Assembly (NCBI RefSeq): GCF_000159955.1
Contig: NZ_GG695971.1
Location: 182,127-205,540 of the forward strand
Source: Paenibacillus sp. oral taxon 786 str. D14
GTDB lineage: Bacteria > Bacillota > Bacilli > Paenibacillales > Paenibacillaceae
DNA: 23,414 nucleotides
Reading direction: 5' to 3'
The translations under genes and the position numbers were made by a program. The notes below the pieces were generated by a model. That model ran no database searches and was not told the origin of the DNA. It worked only from the letters and a program-made list of their open reading frames with translations. Positions 22,989 through 23,414 of the stretch are shown in pieces (position 1 is the first letter of the stretch; each line of letters starts with the position of its first letter).

Positions 22989-23414
22989 ATGAGTATCGTA
23001 CGTCAACCTACGTTCGTGTTGGCGCCGGATTCGTTTAAGGAGAGCATGACCGCCAAGGAAGTGTGTGAGGCTATGGAAAAAGGGCTTCGCAAAGCGTTCC
23101 CCGATGCGCATTACGTCCACATCCCGATGGCCGATGGCGGGGAAGGAACCGTTCAAGCCTTGGTTGACGCCACGGGCGGCAGGCTGTGCTCGCTGGAGGT
23201 GACGGGCCCGCTGGGGGAGCCGGTCCTGGCACAGTACGGCCTGCTGGGCGACGGGGAGACAGCGGCCATTGAGATGGCCTCGGCCAGCGGGCTCCACCTG
23301 GTGCCGCCGGATCGGCGCAATCCGCTGCAGACCACGACGTACGGCACCGGCGAGTTGATCTACGCCTGCCTGGATCAAGGCGTGCGCCGGATCATCGTCG
23401 GCCTGGGCGGCAGC
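22989..23414 (+). CDS. Glycerate kinase, N-terminal part (runs off the window)
   Basis: The first 142 codons of a GarK/GlxK-type glycerate kinase of about 370-380 residues. It opens TFVLAPDSFKESMTAKEVCE, has IPMADGGEGTVQALVDATGG, then AIEMASASGLHLVPPDRRNP and TTYGTGELI, and reaches GVRRIIVGLGGS at the window edge, all hallmarks of the family. It phosphorylates D-glycerate to 2-phosphoglycerate (or 3-phosphoglycerate in some members). GCGAGAGG is placed 6 bases before ATG 22989. The short gap to the epimerase gene suggests one operon, perhaps for catabolism of a sugar acid. No fault is visible in the part present. Confidence 0.93.
   Translation, partial: MSIVRQPTFVLAPDSFKESMTAKEVCEAMEKGLRKAFPDAHYVHIPMADGGEGTVQALVDATGGRLCSLEVTGPLGEPVLAQYGLLGDGETAAIEMASASGLHLVPPDRRNPLQTTTYGTGELIYACLDQGVRRIIVGLGGS

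Overview
The window looks like chromosome from a low-to-mid GC Firmicute, most likely Paenibacillus or a close relative. That is inferred from strong AGGAGG-type ribosome binding sites, frequent ATG/GTG/TTG starts, many Rho-independent terminators with long T runs, a Bacillus-type trehalose operon (treP-treC-treR with TreR operators and a cre site), and remnants of a VTC-domain / carbohydrate-binding-domain locus that I know mainly from Paenibacillus. No rRNA, tRNA, phage, CRISPR or intact insertion sequence is visible.

Layout. (1) 86-6110, plus strand: an SseB-like protein, a membrane-anchored NAPE-PLD-type metallo-beta-lactamase-fold protein, SelO (protein AMPylase), a nitroreductase, and a second paralogue of the metallo-beta-lactamase-fold protein. 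A 319-bp gap before the second paralogue holds a structured stretch ending in a strong terminator, then the paralogue's promoter. (2) 6182-9320: a truncated isoprenylcysteine-methyltransferase-like pseudogene (minus), an MFS transporter (plus), a SAM methyltransferase (minus), and a small Lys/Gly/Tyr-rich protein with a C-terminal membrane segment. (3) 9491-14250: a GH94 phosphorylase (probably cellobionic-acid type), a VanY-type D,D-carboxypeptidase, an NADPH-dependent FMN reductase with its own sigma-A promoter, and a 58-residue unknown protein. (4) 14313-16121, a decayed block: a histidine-kinase remnant with an internal deletion (minus), an array of about 10-bp degenerate repeats, a MITE-like nested palindrome, an OmpR-type direct repeat over a promoter, and a polyphosphate-polymerase (VTC) gene that is frameshifted and then fused to the tail of a carbohydrate-binding-domain gene. 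(5) 16125-20278: the trehalose operon, from a complete control region (promoter, two operators, cre) through treP, treC and treR to a terminator. (6) 20294-23414: a MATE exporter (minus), then an NAD-dependent epimerase/dehydratase-like gene and the start of a glycerate kinase gene (plus), which runs off the window end.

How the genes work together. The clearest functional unit is trehalose use: TreP imports and phosphorylates trehalose, TreC splits trehalose-6-phosphate to glucose and glucose-6-phosphate, and TreR represses through the palindromes at the promoter, with CcpA probably adding catabolite control at the cre site. The epimerase and glycerate kinase genes are probably co-transcribed. 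Most other genes are monocistronic and closed by their own terminators. I do not see a clearly new multi-gene system. The most unusual stretch is 14300-16120, where two partly deleted genes, two repeat types and an orphan regulated promoter sit together.
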